Below, piece after piece: positions 19,644-28,360 of a stretch of DNA of 64,000 nucleotides. A program made the position numbers and the translations under genes. The DNA is from Methylophilus medardensis (GTDB lineage Bacteria; Pseudomonadota; Gammaproteobacteria; Burkholderiales; Methylophilaceae). The notes beneath the pieces were generated by a model. It was not told where the DNA came from, ran no database searches, and was given only the letters and a program-made list of their open reading frames with translations. Position 1 is the stretch's first letter. Every line of letters begins with the position of its first letter. The DNA lies in assembly GCF_006363915.1 (NCBI RefSeq), contig NZ_CP040946.1; one strand, given 5' to 3'.

Positions 19644-22600
19644 TGGCTGTCGCTCACCGCCTCAAAAGACTTTTCACGCTAGCACTGACTGGTTTGTTAT
19701 GTCTGTCACTCATCATCACGCCACAAATAGTGTGGGCAGCCAATATCCTGCTGGTGACACAGTTGAAAACATTCGACACTGATCTTGGCAATGCCACACT
19801 CAGCGTCGAAGGCATCGATTCGAATATGCGCTTAGGGATCACACCTACCGGTGAACTCACGGTTTCACATTTTCGCGCCAGACAAATCACCTTGAGATTC
19901 AAGCCAGCGAATGAGGATGCGCCGACGCCAGCGAGCGCGCAAAGCGCTTTGCCCGCTCACATTCACATTCCCCTGCCCTTGCATCTATTGTCTGGTCAAA
20001 TTGATCGGCTCACCATCGTGCAAGGTCAAAACACCTCGCACATTCGGCAGATTCACTTTGACTTGGATGCAGACAATCAGGCCTTGCAATTCCGTATTGC
20101 CGGAGCGCAAAGCCCATGGGGTCAGGTGAGTACGCATTTCAGGATGCACAATGCCGCCCCCTTTGCACTTGACGGCTGGATGGATATTCAGCAACCACAG
20201 GCCGCCATGCCTTACCACTTGCACACTGCGCTCACTGGCAATTTGACACAGTTAGAGATGACTGCCAATCATCACTATCAGCCCAACGGTAGACCCTTTG
20301 TCATCGTACCGGCTGAGGGGCAAGCAGAAGATATGCTGCAAATCAACGCAAGCATTGGCCTCAACGAAACGCGTCAAAGCCATTTGCTCGTGCATTTGCA
20401 CCAGTTTCAAGCCAAGCACATCCACCCGCAACTGGCTGGCCGTATGGATTTAAAAATCGTGGCAGAGGGCAGCCTGACGGCGCAAGGCGAAATACTGGCG
20501 ACACTGGATGCGGAAAAAAGCCACTTACAAGGTCAACCCTTGCAATTACACGGCAGCGCCGGCTTGCAAGGCGCACGCTTGACCACGCTGGATCTGCAGG
20601 CACAGTTGGATAAAAACACATTGAGCGTCAAGGCACGCCCTGATAGCACAGGACACAACCAGACCCAACTGTCTTGGCAAGCCAACCTAGCAAATGTAGA
20701 ACAATTAATGCCGGGGTTTGCCGGTCAACTGCAGGGCGCGGGGACGATTAAGCGATCCGAACACGGTTTTTCAAGCACTTATCAATTGGCAGGGCAACAG
20801 TTGGCGCTTCCGCAAGGCCTGTTGTTAGCAGGCTTTGAAGCACAGGGGCAAGCTGGCAGTGACCCGGATGCGTCGCTAGAAAACCACCTCACTTTGCATG
20901 GCTTATCACAACAGAACGCGCGCGGCACCGATAGCCCACCAATTGAGGCCGCGCTTGCGTTAACCGGCACGCTCCGTCAGCATCAACTCACGCTGGACGT
21001 TGCCGACACAGATCCTCTATTGGCGAGGCATTTGCGCATCTCGGCACAAGGCCGTTGGCAAGACGATACCTGGCAGGCACAACTCACACAATTGCAAGAC
21101 AAAGACGGTCAGCTATTTCAACTGGCAAAACCCGCCAGCCTGCGCTGGCAAAGCACACAGGGCTTTCGTTTGCAGGGCTTGGTGATTGACGCCTTATCAG
21201 GCCAACTGAATATCGATCAATTGGTCTATCGTCCGGCAATCAATGCTGACCCAGCCACGCAACAGCCGGCAGAAAAAGTACAATTCACCACCCAAGGCTC
21301 ACTTCGTGCGTTTCCACTGCAAGCGATCATGGCTTGGTGGGTGCCTGCGCAAACACCAGCCCTCCCTGCGGAGCACCTGCGTATCTCGGCACAATGGTCA
21401 ATGGCATTAGATGCGCAACTCAACGGCACATTTCACCTAGACCGTGCCGCTGGTGACTGGCAGACATACGATACCAACCAAGCACGCTGGTTAGGACTGG
21501 GTTTACAGTCTATGCTGGCAGAGATCAATGTCCACAATAACCGTGTCAGCGGTCAAGCCCGTTTGCTGGCGGATGGCGCCATGGATCTGCAATTGGCGGG
21601 CAATACGGTGGTCACCCCCACGCAGCATGGCTTAGCAATTACACGCACGGCTCCCGTCACGGCCGAACTGAATGGCGAAATCACCCAACTGGGCTGGCTG
21701 GCAAAGCTGATGCCTGAGTACCAGCCCGCAGGGCAATTGCACATCGCGATGCGGGCCAATGGCACGATCGCACAGCCACAACTGCAAGGCAGCCTTCAAG
21801 GCAAAGACTTAGCCTTACAGATACCCTCCCAAGGGCTTTGGCTAGCAGATGGCCGCTTGAATGCCAAGCTGTCAAATGACCAAATAGAAATTGATCAGCT
21901 ACATTTTGCTGGCAAAACAGGCGAGTTAGATGGCCACGGCAAGCTCGCTTTGTCACAAGACCGATGGCAACTGGATGCCGCGCTGCAGATGAAGCGGCTA
22001 CAAGCGCTATCGAGAGTTGACCGCTGGGTGGAAATGAGCGGTGACACCACCATCCGCATGACGCCCGAGCAAACCACACTTAGTGGCAAATTAAATATCC
22101 ACAAAGGCCTGTTTGAACTGCCTAAAGCAGACAAACCGACGCTCGATGAAGACGTAGTGATCGCCTCGCCACAAGCCGCCCCGCCGACGTCGGTGTCATC
22201 CCTCGCCTTCAAGCAATTTTCACTCGACTTTGGTGATAAACCCCTAGTATTGCCGTTCAAAGAATCCGAACAATTTATGTTGCGCGGCCAAGGCTTGAAT
22301 GGCGCATTGAGTGGCAATATGCAACTGAATGGCAGCTTGAGTGACCTAGCGGCGGCCGGCACGCTAGACATCACCGGCACCTACATCGCCTATGGGCAAT
22401 CACTCAACATTGAAACCGGCCGACTAATTTTTAGTGGAAAACTACCCAATATCGGCTTAGACGTTTTAGCGACCCGGCAAGTGGAGAGCACCAAAGTCGG
22501 CATACAAATAAACGGTAGCCTGCAAACACCGCAACTAAAACTAGTGGCGACGCCAGACACCACCAACGAAAACAAAATTGCACTGTTAGTGCTGGGGCAA

Positions 22601-22933
22601 CCGATGTCGCAGGTCGGCGGAAGTGACATGGCCTTGCTCTCTGTGGCTGCTGGCGCATTGTTATCTCAGGGCGATTCGGTTTCATTGCAAACCAAGATTG
22701 CGCAAGCCGTGGGCCTTGACAGCATTGATGTGCGCGGAACTGGCCCCACCAATTACGCGGTCAGTGTTGGCAAAAGAATCAATCAGCGACTGGTTGTCGG
22801 CTACGAAAAAAGCATTGTCGGCCTGTTAAATGTTGGTAAACTCACCTACCAACTGACCAAACGCATCTCCATCGAAACCAGAACCGGCTCAGACAATGCG
22901 CTGGATGTGTTTTATGGGTTTAGCTTTGACTAA
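19643..22933 (+). CDS. tamB: TamB (AsmA-like/DUF490) inter-membrane translocation protein
   Basis: This is a 1096-residue protein with an N-terminal signal-anchor (LTGLLCLSLIITPQIVWA) followed by a very long, beta-rich repetitive body. The C-terminal ~330 residues form the conserved DUF490/TamB domain: GTLDITGTYIAYGQSLNIE, KLVATPDTTNENKIALLVLG, QPMSQVGGSDMALLSVAAGA and a final NALDVFYGFSFD. It spans the periplasm and partners TamA. Translational coupling with tamA is direct. Confidence 0.95.
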   Translation: MAVAHRLKRLFTLALTGLLCLSLIITPQIVWAANILLVTQLKTFDTDLGNATLSVEGIDSNMRLGITPTGELTVSHFRARQITLRFKPANEDAPTPASAQSALPAHIHIPLPLHLLSGQIDRLTIVQGQNTSHIRQIHFDLDADNQALQFRIAGAQSPWGQVSTHFRMHNAAPFALDGWMDIQQPQAAMPYHLHTALTGNLTQLEMTANHHYQPNGRPFVIVPAEGQAEDMLQINASIGLNETRQSHLLVHLHQFQAKHIHPQLAGRMDLKIVAEGSLTAQGEILATLDAEKSHLQGQPLQLHGSAGLQGARLTTLDLQAQLDKNTLSVKARPDSTGHNQTQLSWQANLANVEQLMPGFAGQLQGAGTIKRSEHGFSSTYQLAGQQLALPQGLLLAGFEAQGQAGSDPDASLENHLTLHGLSQQNARGTDSPPIEAALALTGTLRQHQLTLDVADTDPLLARHLRISAQGRWQDDTWQAQLTQLQDKDGQLFQLAKPASLRWQSTQGFRLQGLVIDALSGQLNIDQLVYRPAINADPATQQPAEKVQFTTQGSLRAFPLQAIMAWWVPAQTPALPAEHLRISAQWSMALDAQLNGTFHLDRAAGDWQTYDTNQARWLGLGLQSMLAEINVHNNRVSGQARLLADGAMDLQLAGNTVVTPTQHGLAITRTAPVTAELNGEITQLGWLAKLMPEYQPAGQLHIAMRANGTIAQPQLQGSLQGKDLALQIPSQGLWLADGRLNAKLSNDQIEIDQLHFAGKTGELDGHGKLALSQDRWQLDAALQMKRLQALSRVDRWVEMSGDTTIRMTPEQTTLSGKLNIHKGLFELPKADKPTLDEDVVIASPQAAPPTSVSSLAFKQFSLDFGDKPLVLPFKESEQFMLRGQGLNGALSGNMQLNGSLSDLAAAGTLDITGTYIAYGQSLNIETGRLIFSGKLPNIGLDVLATRQVESTKVGIQINGSLQTPQLKLVATPDTTNENKIALLVLGQPMSQVGGSDMALLSVAAGALLSQGDSVSLQTKIAQAVGLDSIDVRGTGPTNYAVSVGKRINQRLVVGYEKSIVGLLNVGKLTYQLTKRISIETRTGSDNALDVFYGFSFD

Positions 22934-22946
22934 CTGAGCCTTCCCT

Positions 22947-23774
22947 ATGAGTAGTGATAAAACCAATCCCAGACTTGCCGTGCTCATCGATGCGGACAAC
23001 ACGTTCAACGTGATTCCAATCATTGACGCGCTGTTTGAGGAAATCTCCAAATTTGGGGATGCCAGTATTCGCAGAATCTATGGCGACTGGACCCAGCACC
23101 AGCTGAGTCGCTGGAAAGAAGTGCTGCCCAAGCATGCGATACAGCCCATGCAACAATACGCCAATACCAAGGGTAAAAACGCCACCGACAGTGCGCTGAT
23201 TATTGACGCCATGGACCTGTTGTATACCGCGCCCCTCGATGGCGTGTGTATCGTTTCGAGTGACAGTGATTTCACTCGGCTTGCGATTCGTTTTCGCGAA
23301 TCAGGCAAATGGGTATATGGCTTCGGCGAGGCCAAAACACCCGAGTCGCTGCGCGCGGCGTGTAATCAATTTGTGTTTATTGAGATTCTGTCACAAGATA
23401 AAAAGACCGAACTTGAAGACACGCTCCCCTTAGCAGCCACAGACAAACCGCCGCTTGAAAAAGCAGACACTGGTAGCAAGCCGCCCGCCACACCCCATGA
23501 ACCAATCACGCTCAGCCCGGTTGTCAGAAAAACCTCGCAACAGTTAGCGATGGACGCCAAACTGGTGTCACTGATCCGGTCGGCGATTGAGGCGCTGTCA
23601 GACGATGACAGTTTCGCCAACTTGAGTGAAGTCAAAAAACATATCATTAAAAATTATTCGGCCTTTGATTCCAGAAATTATGGCTATGCGAAGTTCAGCG
23701 AGCTGATTCAAACCATCGGCTTATTTGAGTTAGATACCAAAAAACAACACGTGAAAGATAAACGCAAAAAATGA
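22947..23774 (+). CDS. NYN-domain ribonuclease-like protein with LOTUS/OST-HTH domain
   Basis: This 275-residue protein has residues 1-150 as a NYN (PIN-like) domain with LAVLIDADNT, KGKNATDSALIIDAMDLLY and VCIVSSDSDFTRLA; the conserved Asp residues for metal binding are in place. A low-complexity linker (~155-190) leads to a C-terminal LOTUS/OST-HTH domain (~195-265), a predicted RNA-binding fold. It begins 13 bp after tamB and overlaps wrbA by 4 bp (ATGA). The biological substrate is unknown. Confidence 0.88.
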   Translation: MSSDKTNPRLAVLIDADNTFNVIPIIDALFEEISKFGDASIRRIYGDWTQHQLSRWKEVLPKHAIQPMQQYANTKGKNATDSALIIDAMDLLYTAPLDGVCIVSSDSDFTRLAIRFRESGKWVYGFGEAKTPESLRAACNQFVFIEILSQDKKTELEDTLPLAATDKPPLEKADTGSKPPATPHEPITLSPVVRKTSQQLAMDAKLVSLIRSAIEALSDDDSFANLSEVKKHIIKNYSAFDSRNYGYAKFSELIQTIGLFELDTKKQHVKDKRKK

Positions 23775-24361
23775 GTGAAATTCTGGTGCTGTATTACTCG
23801 CAAGGAGGCGCCGTCAGAGAGATGGCGCAATTAATCGCACGCGGGGTGGAGAGCGTCCCCGGCGCCAAGGCGCGACTGCGCACGGTGCCTAAAGTCTCAG
23901 CGACGTGTGAAGCCACCGAGGCGGAGATTCCCGCCACCGGAGCGCCTTATGCCAGTCTGCAAGACCTCGAAGCATGCAGCGGGTTGGCCATTGGCAGCCC
24001 GACTCGGTTTGGGAATATGGCCGCGCCGATGAAATATTTCCTCGATGGCACCTCTGGTTTGTGGCTCAAAGGAGCCCTCATAGGCAAACCCGCGGCGGTG
24101 TTCACCTCTAGCGGCTCATTGCATGGCGGCAATGAAATGACCTTGATGACTATGATGATCCCGCTGATGCATCATGGCATGCTGATGGTGGGCCTACCCT
24201 ACTCCGAACCACAGCTTGGCACCACCAAAACGGGGGGCACGCCTTATGGTGCCAGCCACATCGGCGGGGCGCTGGATGACCAGCCCATCTCAGAGGATGA
24301 GAAAAAATTGTGCATGGCGTTAGGGAAACGCTTGGCCGAAACTGCACTCAAATTGCAATAA
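23771..24361 (+). CDS. wrbA: NAD(P)H:quinone oxidoreductase, WrbA family flavoprotein
   Basis: This is a 196-residue flavodoxin fold. The N-terminus ILVLYYSQGGAVREMAQLIA is the FMN phosphate loop. GSPTRFGNMAAPMKYFLD and FTSSGSLHGGNEMTLM match WrbA. It catalyses two-electron reduction of quinones and is usually cytoplasmic and tetrameric. It is translationally coupled to the preceding NYN gene. Confidence 0.94.
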   Translation: MSEILVLYYSQGGAVREMAQLIARGVESVPGAKARLRTVPKVSATCEATEAEIPATGAPYASLQDLEACSGLAIGSPTRFGNMAAPMKYFLDGTSGLWLKGALIGKPAAVFTSSGSLHGGNEMTLMTMMIPLMHHGMLMVGLPYSEPQLGTTKTGGTPYGASHIGGALDDQPISEDEKKLCMALGKRLAETALKLQ

Positions 24362-24384
24362 TCGCTTGTCAGGAAATATCACCT

Positions 24385-25110
24385 ATGTCTGCTGCCCTCG
24401 CCCATGAAGCCCGTCAGTTTTTATTTTCAACCCGCCATGCCATCCTGTCGACACACTCGATGAAATATCCCGGCTTTCCTTTTGGCTCAGTGGCGCCCTT
24501 TGTCTGTAACCAACTGGCAGAACCGGTGCTGCTGATCAGCACGATTGCCGAACACACGAAAAACATTCTTGAAAATGCCAAAGTCTCGCTACTGGTGTTT
24601 TCTGGCGCGGACGACTTGCAAGCCAATGCGCGCCTCACCCTAATAGGAGAAGCCTTACCTTGCGATAAACTAGATGCAGATCTGCGCGCACGCTATCTGC
24701 GATATCTGCCACAAGCCGCGGGGTATTTTGATATGCATGATTTTCATTTTTATCGGATTCACATTGAGCAAGTCCGCTACATTGCGGGCTTTGGCCGCAT
24801 GGGTTGGTTTGAAGGTGACGCGCTCAATGCAGACCTGGCAGAGAGCATGCTAGCTGCGCAAGAAGGCGGAATCGTCACGCACATGAATGAAGACCATAAA
24901 GACAGCTTGTTGCAATATTGTCAGCATGTGCACAACATTCAAGCAGATCACGCTGAAATGATCGGCATTGATGCCGAAGGCTTTGATGTGCGTTACCATC
25001 AGGGAGAAGAAACACAGGGGCTGTTGCGCTTTGCCTTTGAAGAACCAGTGCGCAATGCCATGGATGCGCGCAAAGCGTTGGTGCGTTTGTCACAGGCGTG
25101 TAAATCATGA
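24385..25110 (+). CDS. HugZ-like pyridoxamine-5'-phosphate oxidase-fold protein with DUF2470 domain
   Basis: The start at 24385 is chosen for the AGGAAA ribosome binding site and to clear wrbA; this gives 241 residues. Residues ~1-150 are an FMN-binding split barrel (RHAILSTHSMKYPGFPFGSV). Residues ~160-240 form DUF2470 with VTHMNEDHKDSLLQYC. The architecture is that of HugZ/HutZ-type haem-degrading proteins, but no haem uptake genes are nearby, so haem oxygenase activity is unproven. The stop overlaps the next start by 4 bp. Confidence 0.87.
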   Translation: MSAALAHEARQFLFSTRHAILSTHSMKYPGFPFGSVAPFVCNQLAEPVLLISTIAEHTKNILENAKVSLLVFSGADDLQANARLTLIGEALPCDKLDADLRARYLRYLPQAAGYFDMHDFHFYRIHIEQVRYIAGFGRMGWFEGDALNADLAESMLAAQEGGIVTHMNEDHKDSLLQYCQHVHNIQADHAEMIGIDAEGFDVRYHQGEETQGLLRFAFEEPVRNAMDARKALVRLSQACKS

Positions 25111-25469
25111 TTAGTCGTCTATTAAACCTCAGTCGACTGTCAGCTAGCGTTAGTTTAGTCAGCTTGATTTCACTATGCTTGGCTTGGGAAATCTTTTTGG
25201 CGCCACTGCGAGCCGGCGGCAGCTTGTTGTTTCTCAAAAGCTTGCCTTTATTGTTGCCGGTCTTTGGCATCTTGCGGGGTAAGCGCTACACCTATCAATG
25301 GTCTGGCATGCTCATCTTGTTTTATTTTACCGAGGGCGTGGTCAGAACTTGGTCAGAAACCGGACTCTCACGCTGGCTGGCGGTCACTGAAGTCGCCTTA
25401 AGCGTGGTGTTCTTTGCCAGTGTCATTGTGTATGCCAAATACACGGCCAGTCGTTATCAACCGGCCTAA
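25107..25469 (+). CDS. DUF2069 inner-membrane protein
   Basis: This 120-residue protein has four hydrophobic segments and the family sequences KRYTYQWSGMLILFYFTEG and RTWSE. It overlaps the HugZ-like gene by ATGA. Function is unknown in the family; in betaproteobacteria it commonly follows wrbA, as here. Confidence 0.85.
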   Translation: MISRLLNLSRLSASVSLVSLISLCLAWEIFLAPLRAGGSLLFLKSLPLLLPVFGILRGKRYTYQWSGMLILFYFTEGVVRTWSETGLSRWLAVTEVALSVVFFASVIVYAKYTASRYQPA

Positions 25470-25566
25470 CCGCCGAATAGCACGCGCGATCAGGCGCCCA
25501 TACACTGCATAAAATCTTTCGTGATGAGGCGCTGACAAGCCGGGTAAACCTTATATAATATCTGGC

Positions 25567-26316
25567 ATGAAAATTCTGTTATCTAACGACGATGGTTACT
25601 TGGCCCCCGGGTTGAATATCCTGGCCATGCACCTCAGTAAAATCGCTGATATTACAGTGGTTGCCCCCGAACGAAACCGCAGTGGTGCCAGCAACTCACT
25701 CACGCTAGATAGACCATTAAGTGTCAAGCAAGCCGCCAATGGTTTTTTTTATGTGAACGGCACCCCCACTGATTGCGTGCACATCGCGTTGACCGGTTTG
25801 ATGCAAGAAATGCCAGACATGGTCATTAGCGGCATCAATGATGGTGCCAATATGGGGGATGACACCATCTACTCAGGCACCGTTGCTGCCGCCACTGAAG
25901 GCTATTTGTTGGGCATCCCATCGTTTGCCGTCTCCATGGCACAGCATCAGCCATCGCACTTTGACACGGCCGCCAGCATTATTGTCGACTTAGTCAAAAA
26001 ATATAATCACAGTGAGTTTACCGAGCCCACCCTGCTCAATGTCAATGTGCCAGACCTGCCGCTGCAAGCGATCAAAGGGCATCAAATCACGCGCCTGGGC
26101 AAGCGTCACAAAGCCGAACCGGTGATCCAGCTACAAACACCGCGCGGTGAAACCGTTTACTGGGTAGGTGCCGCAGGTCAACCGAATGACGGTGGCGAAG
26201 GGACTGACTTTCATGCCGTGGCACAAGGGTATGTGTCCATCTCCCCGATTCAAGTAGACTTGACCAGACACTCTCAAATTGCTGCCATGCAACAATGGCT
26301 GCAAGCCAAGAATTAA
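25567..26316 (+). CDS. surE: 5'/3'-nucleotidase SurE
   Basis: The length of 249 residues is normal. Metal ligands are in MKILLSNDDGY (Asp-Asp), RNRSGASNSLTLDRPL and GTPTDCVHIALTG, with GINDGANMGDDTIYSGTVAA. It is a stationary-phase/stress survival phosphatase acting on nucleoside monophosphates. It leads the conserved surE-pcm-nlpD string. Confidence 0.97.
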   Translation: MKILLSNDDGYLAPGLNILAMHLSKIADITVVAPERNRSGASNSLTLDRPLSVKQAANGFFYVNGTPTDCVHIALTGLMQEMPDMVISGINDGANMGDDTIYSGTVAAATEGYLLGIPSFAVSMAQHQPSHFDTAASIIVDLVKKYNHSEFTEPTLLNVNVPDLPLQAIKGHQITRLGKRHKAEPVIQLQTPRGETVYWVGAAGQPNDGGEGTDFHAVAQGYVSISPIQVDLTRHSQIAAMQQWLQAKN

Positions 26317-26321
26317 GTATT

Positions 26322-26996
26322 ATGGCGATTCCTAGAACATCAAATAAAACCGGCATAGGCATGACATCGTCTCGCACGCGTGAGCGCATGCTCACCCGTC
26401 TGCGTGAACAAGGCATTCAGGACGAAACGGTGATCGCTGCAATGGCCGATATTCCGCGCCATATTTTTGTCGACGAGGCCTTATCTATCCGGGCCTATGA
26501 AGATGTTTCATTGCCCATTGGCTACGGCCAAACCATTTCTCAGCCGTATATAGTGGCTAAAATGACACAAATCTTACGCAATGGCCAACCATTGAATAAA
26601 GTGCTCGAAATTGGCACCGGTTGCGGCTACCAAACAGCGGTGTTGTCGCGTGTTAGCCAAGAGGTGTATTCGCTGGAACGCATTCGGCCGTTGGTGATGA
26701 AGGCGAGAAACCACTTGCGCACATTAAAATGCACCAACGTCAAACTGGATCATGCTGACGGCAGTCTGGGCTTAAAAAACTACGGTCCGTTTGATGCCAT
26801 CATGGTCACGGCAGCCGCCAGCCATGTGCCGCAAGAGTTAGTGGAGCAGCTGGCTGTCGGTGGTCGGATGGTGATTCCGGTGGGCACCACAGAGCAGGTC
26901 TTGCATTTAATCGAGCGCACCGCACAAGGGGTGCAACAAACCGCACTAGAGCCAGTGAAGTTTGTGCCTTTGTTAGGAGGCACCGCCTTATCATGA
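26322..26996 (+). CDS. pcm: Protein-L-isoaspartate O-methyltransferase
   Basis: The start at 26322, 5 bp after surE, gives 224 residues; an internal ATG at 26361 (MTSSRTRERML) is an alternative. The motifs VLEIGTGCGYQTAVLS (SAM binding), IPRHIFVDEAL, YGQTISQPYIVA and a C-terminal GGRMVIPVG identify it. It repairs isoaspartyl residues in aged proteins. Confidence 0.96.
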   Translation: MAIPRTSNKTGIGMTSSRTRERMLTRLREQGIQDETVIAAMADIPRHIFVDEALSIRAYEDVSLPIGYGQTISQPYIVAKMTQILRNGQPLNKVLEIGTGCGYQTAVLSRVSQEVYSLERIRPLVMKARNHLRTLKCTNVKLDHADGSLGLKNYGPFDAIMVTAAASHVPQELVEQLAVGGRMVIPVGTTEQVLHLIERTAQGVQQTALEPVKFVPLLGGTALS

Positions 26997-27892
26997 AATG
27001 TCGTTCTATCATTACGGGATTCGCCCTAGCCTCAGTCCTCACCGCTTGTGCATTAAACTCACCGATGCCGCCCGCACCAGTGACGAGTAGCCCAAGTGCC
27101 AGTGATAACAAGACACCCGCACCAACACCCTTGGGTGCTAATCAATATCTGGTGCAAAAAGGCGACACGCTTTATAGTATCGGCCGCAAGTTTGGTGTGC
27201 CGTTCATGAAACTTGCCGAGTTCAATCAGCTACAGGCACCCTACGAGATCCATATTGGACAAGTGCTGAATCTCAGTAGCAAGCCATTAAATGCCGCCAC
27301 AACCCCCACAAAAGGCAATGACGTCAGCAGTTCGCCAGACGATGCTGAAGTGGTCACCGCAGCCATCAGTCGGCCGGAGATGCGCAGCAATAATGACGCA
27401 AACGCCGCGCCGACCGAGCCAAAACAGACGGCGACGAGCACTAGCGATTCGCCCAAAACGGTCAGTAACATCGACTTAGAAACCATCGGCGATAATGACA
27501 TTCAATGGCAATGGCCACTCAGCGGTAAAGTAGGCGCTGGCTTTGACCCACAAACCAATAAGGGCCTGAATATTAACGGCAATGCGGGTCAAACCATTCT
27601 CGCTGCAGGTGCCGGTAAGGTGATTTATAGCGGCATGGATGTGCGTGGCTATGGCAAACTCATTATCATCAAACACAATAGCAACCTGCTTTCAGTGTAT
27701 GCCCACCAAGGCAACTCGATGGTTAAAGAAGGTGCGTTTGTCAGCGCTGGCGAAAAATTAGCCAACTTGCCCGCCGCCGCCAACAACAAATCGCCGGTGC
27801 TGCATTTTGAAATTCGGCAAAAAGGGAAACCGGTCGATCCGGCCAGCTATTTACCGGCTAATCCGTCTACAATAGGCACGAATAATAGCTAA
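26993..27892 (+). CDS. nlpD: NlpD-like lipoprotein, LysM plus LytM/M23 domain
   Basis: This is a 299-residue protein. A lipoprotein signal peptide ends in LTAC (Cys19-20 region). LysM is at ~51-95 (YLVQKGDTLYSIGRKFGV). A Thr/Ser/Ala linker leads to a LytM domain at ~185-290. The zinc-ligand positions of active M23 enzymes are replaced (KGLNINGNAGQ for HxGxD), so it is probably an amidase activator, as NlpD is in E. coli. ATGA overlap with pcm. The rpoS gene that often follows nlpD is absent here. Confidence 0.93.
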   Translation: MKCRSIITGFALASVLTACALNSPMPPAPVTSSPSASDNKTPAPTPLGANQYLVQKGDTLYSIGRKFGVPFMKLAEFNQLQAPYEIHIGQVLNLSSKPLNAATTPTKGNDVSSSPDDAEVVTAAISRPEMRSNNDANAAPTEPKQTATSTSDSPKTVSNIDLETIGDNDIQWQWPLSGKVGAGFDPQTNKGLNINGNAGQTILAAGAGKVIYSGMDVRGYGKLIIIKHNSNLLSVYAHQGNSMVKEGAFVSAGEKLANLPAAANNKSPVLHFEIRQKGKPVDPASYLPANPSTIGTNNS

Positions 27893-27976
27893 GCGGTGAT
27901 GCCAAATTGGCATAGCAAACCGCTGCAGCACTAACACTGCTTGATTCGTGTTTGATCGTTGCTAAAGGGGCGCTGT

Positions 27977-28324
27977 ATGGATCCAAATCGTTATAGCAAA
28001 AACCGTACTATCCGACCAGACAGTGCCTGGAAAATACTGCAAGCACTCATTACCTTGGGGCTGATGCTGTGCGCATTGATCGGTATCGCCGTGCATTTAT
28101 TTAGTGGCGAACAAGGCCCTGCCGATTGGTGGGCGTGGCTTACTGCCTCGCCGATGAACGGGGTGCTGACTTTTATTGCAGCAGTTGTGCTGATTGCGTT
28201 TCATCGTTATATCACGCACATTAGCAGCCAACAACGCCGCGCAGCCAGTGACCTCCCGGTTTACATCATGATGTTGGTTGGCGTTTATTTTATTTACCAA
28301 CTGATCACCACAGGGCATTGGTAA
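27977..28324 (+). CDS. Small three-helix membrane protein of unknown function
   Basis: The ATG at 27977 follows AAAGGGGCG and gives 115 residues. There are three hydrophobic segments (~20-40, ~58-78, ~95-110), a basic N-terminus and no cysteine pair or catalytic motif that I can identify. It sits between nlpD and the convergent leuA with no close partner. I do not recognise a family. Confidence 0.7.
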   Translation: MDPNRYSKNRTIRPDSAWKILQALITLGLMLCALIGIAVHLFSGEQGPADWWAWLTASPMNGVLTFIAAVVLIAFHRYITHISSQQRRAASDLPVYIMMLVGVYFIYQLITTGHW

Positions 28325-28360
28325 CACCACCAGACTTACCAAGCCCTGAGGAGACGTTGA

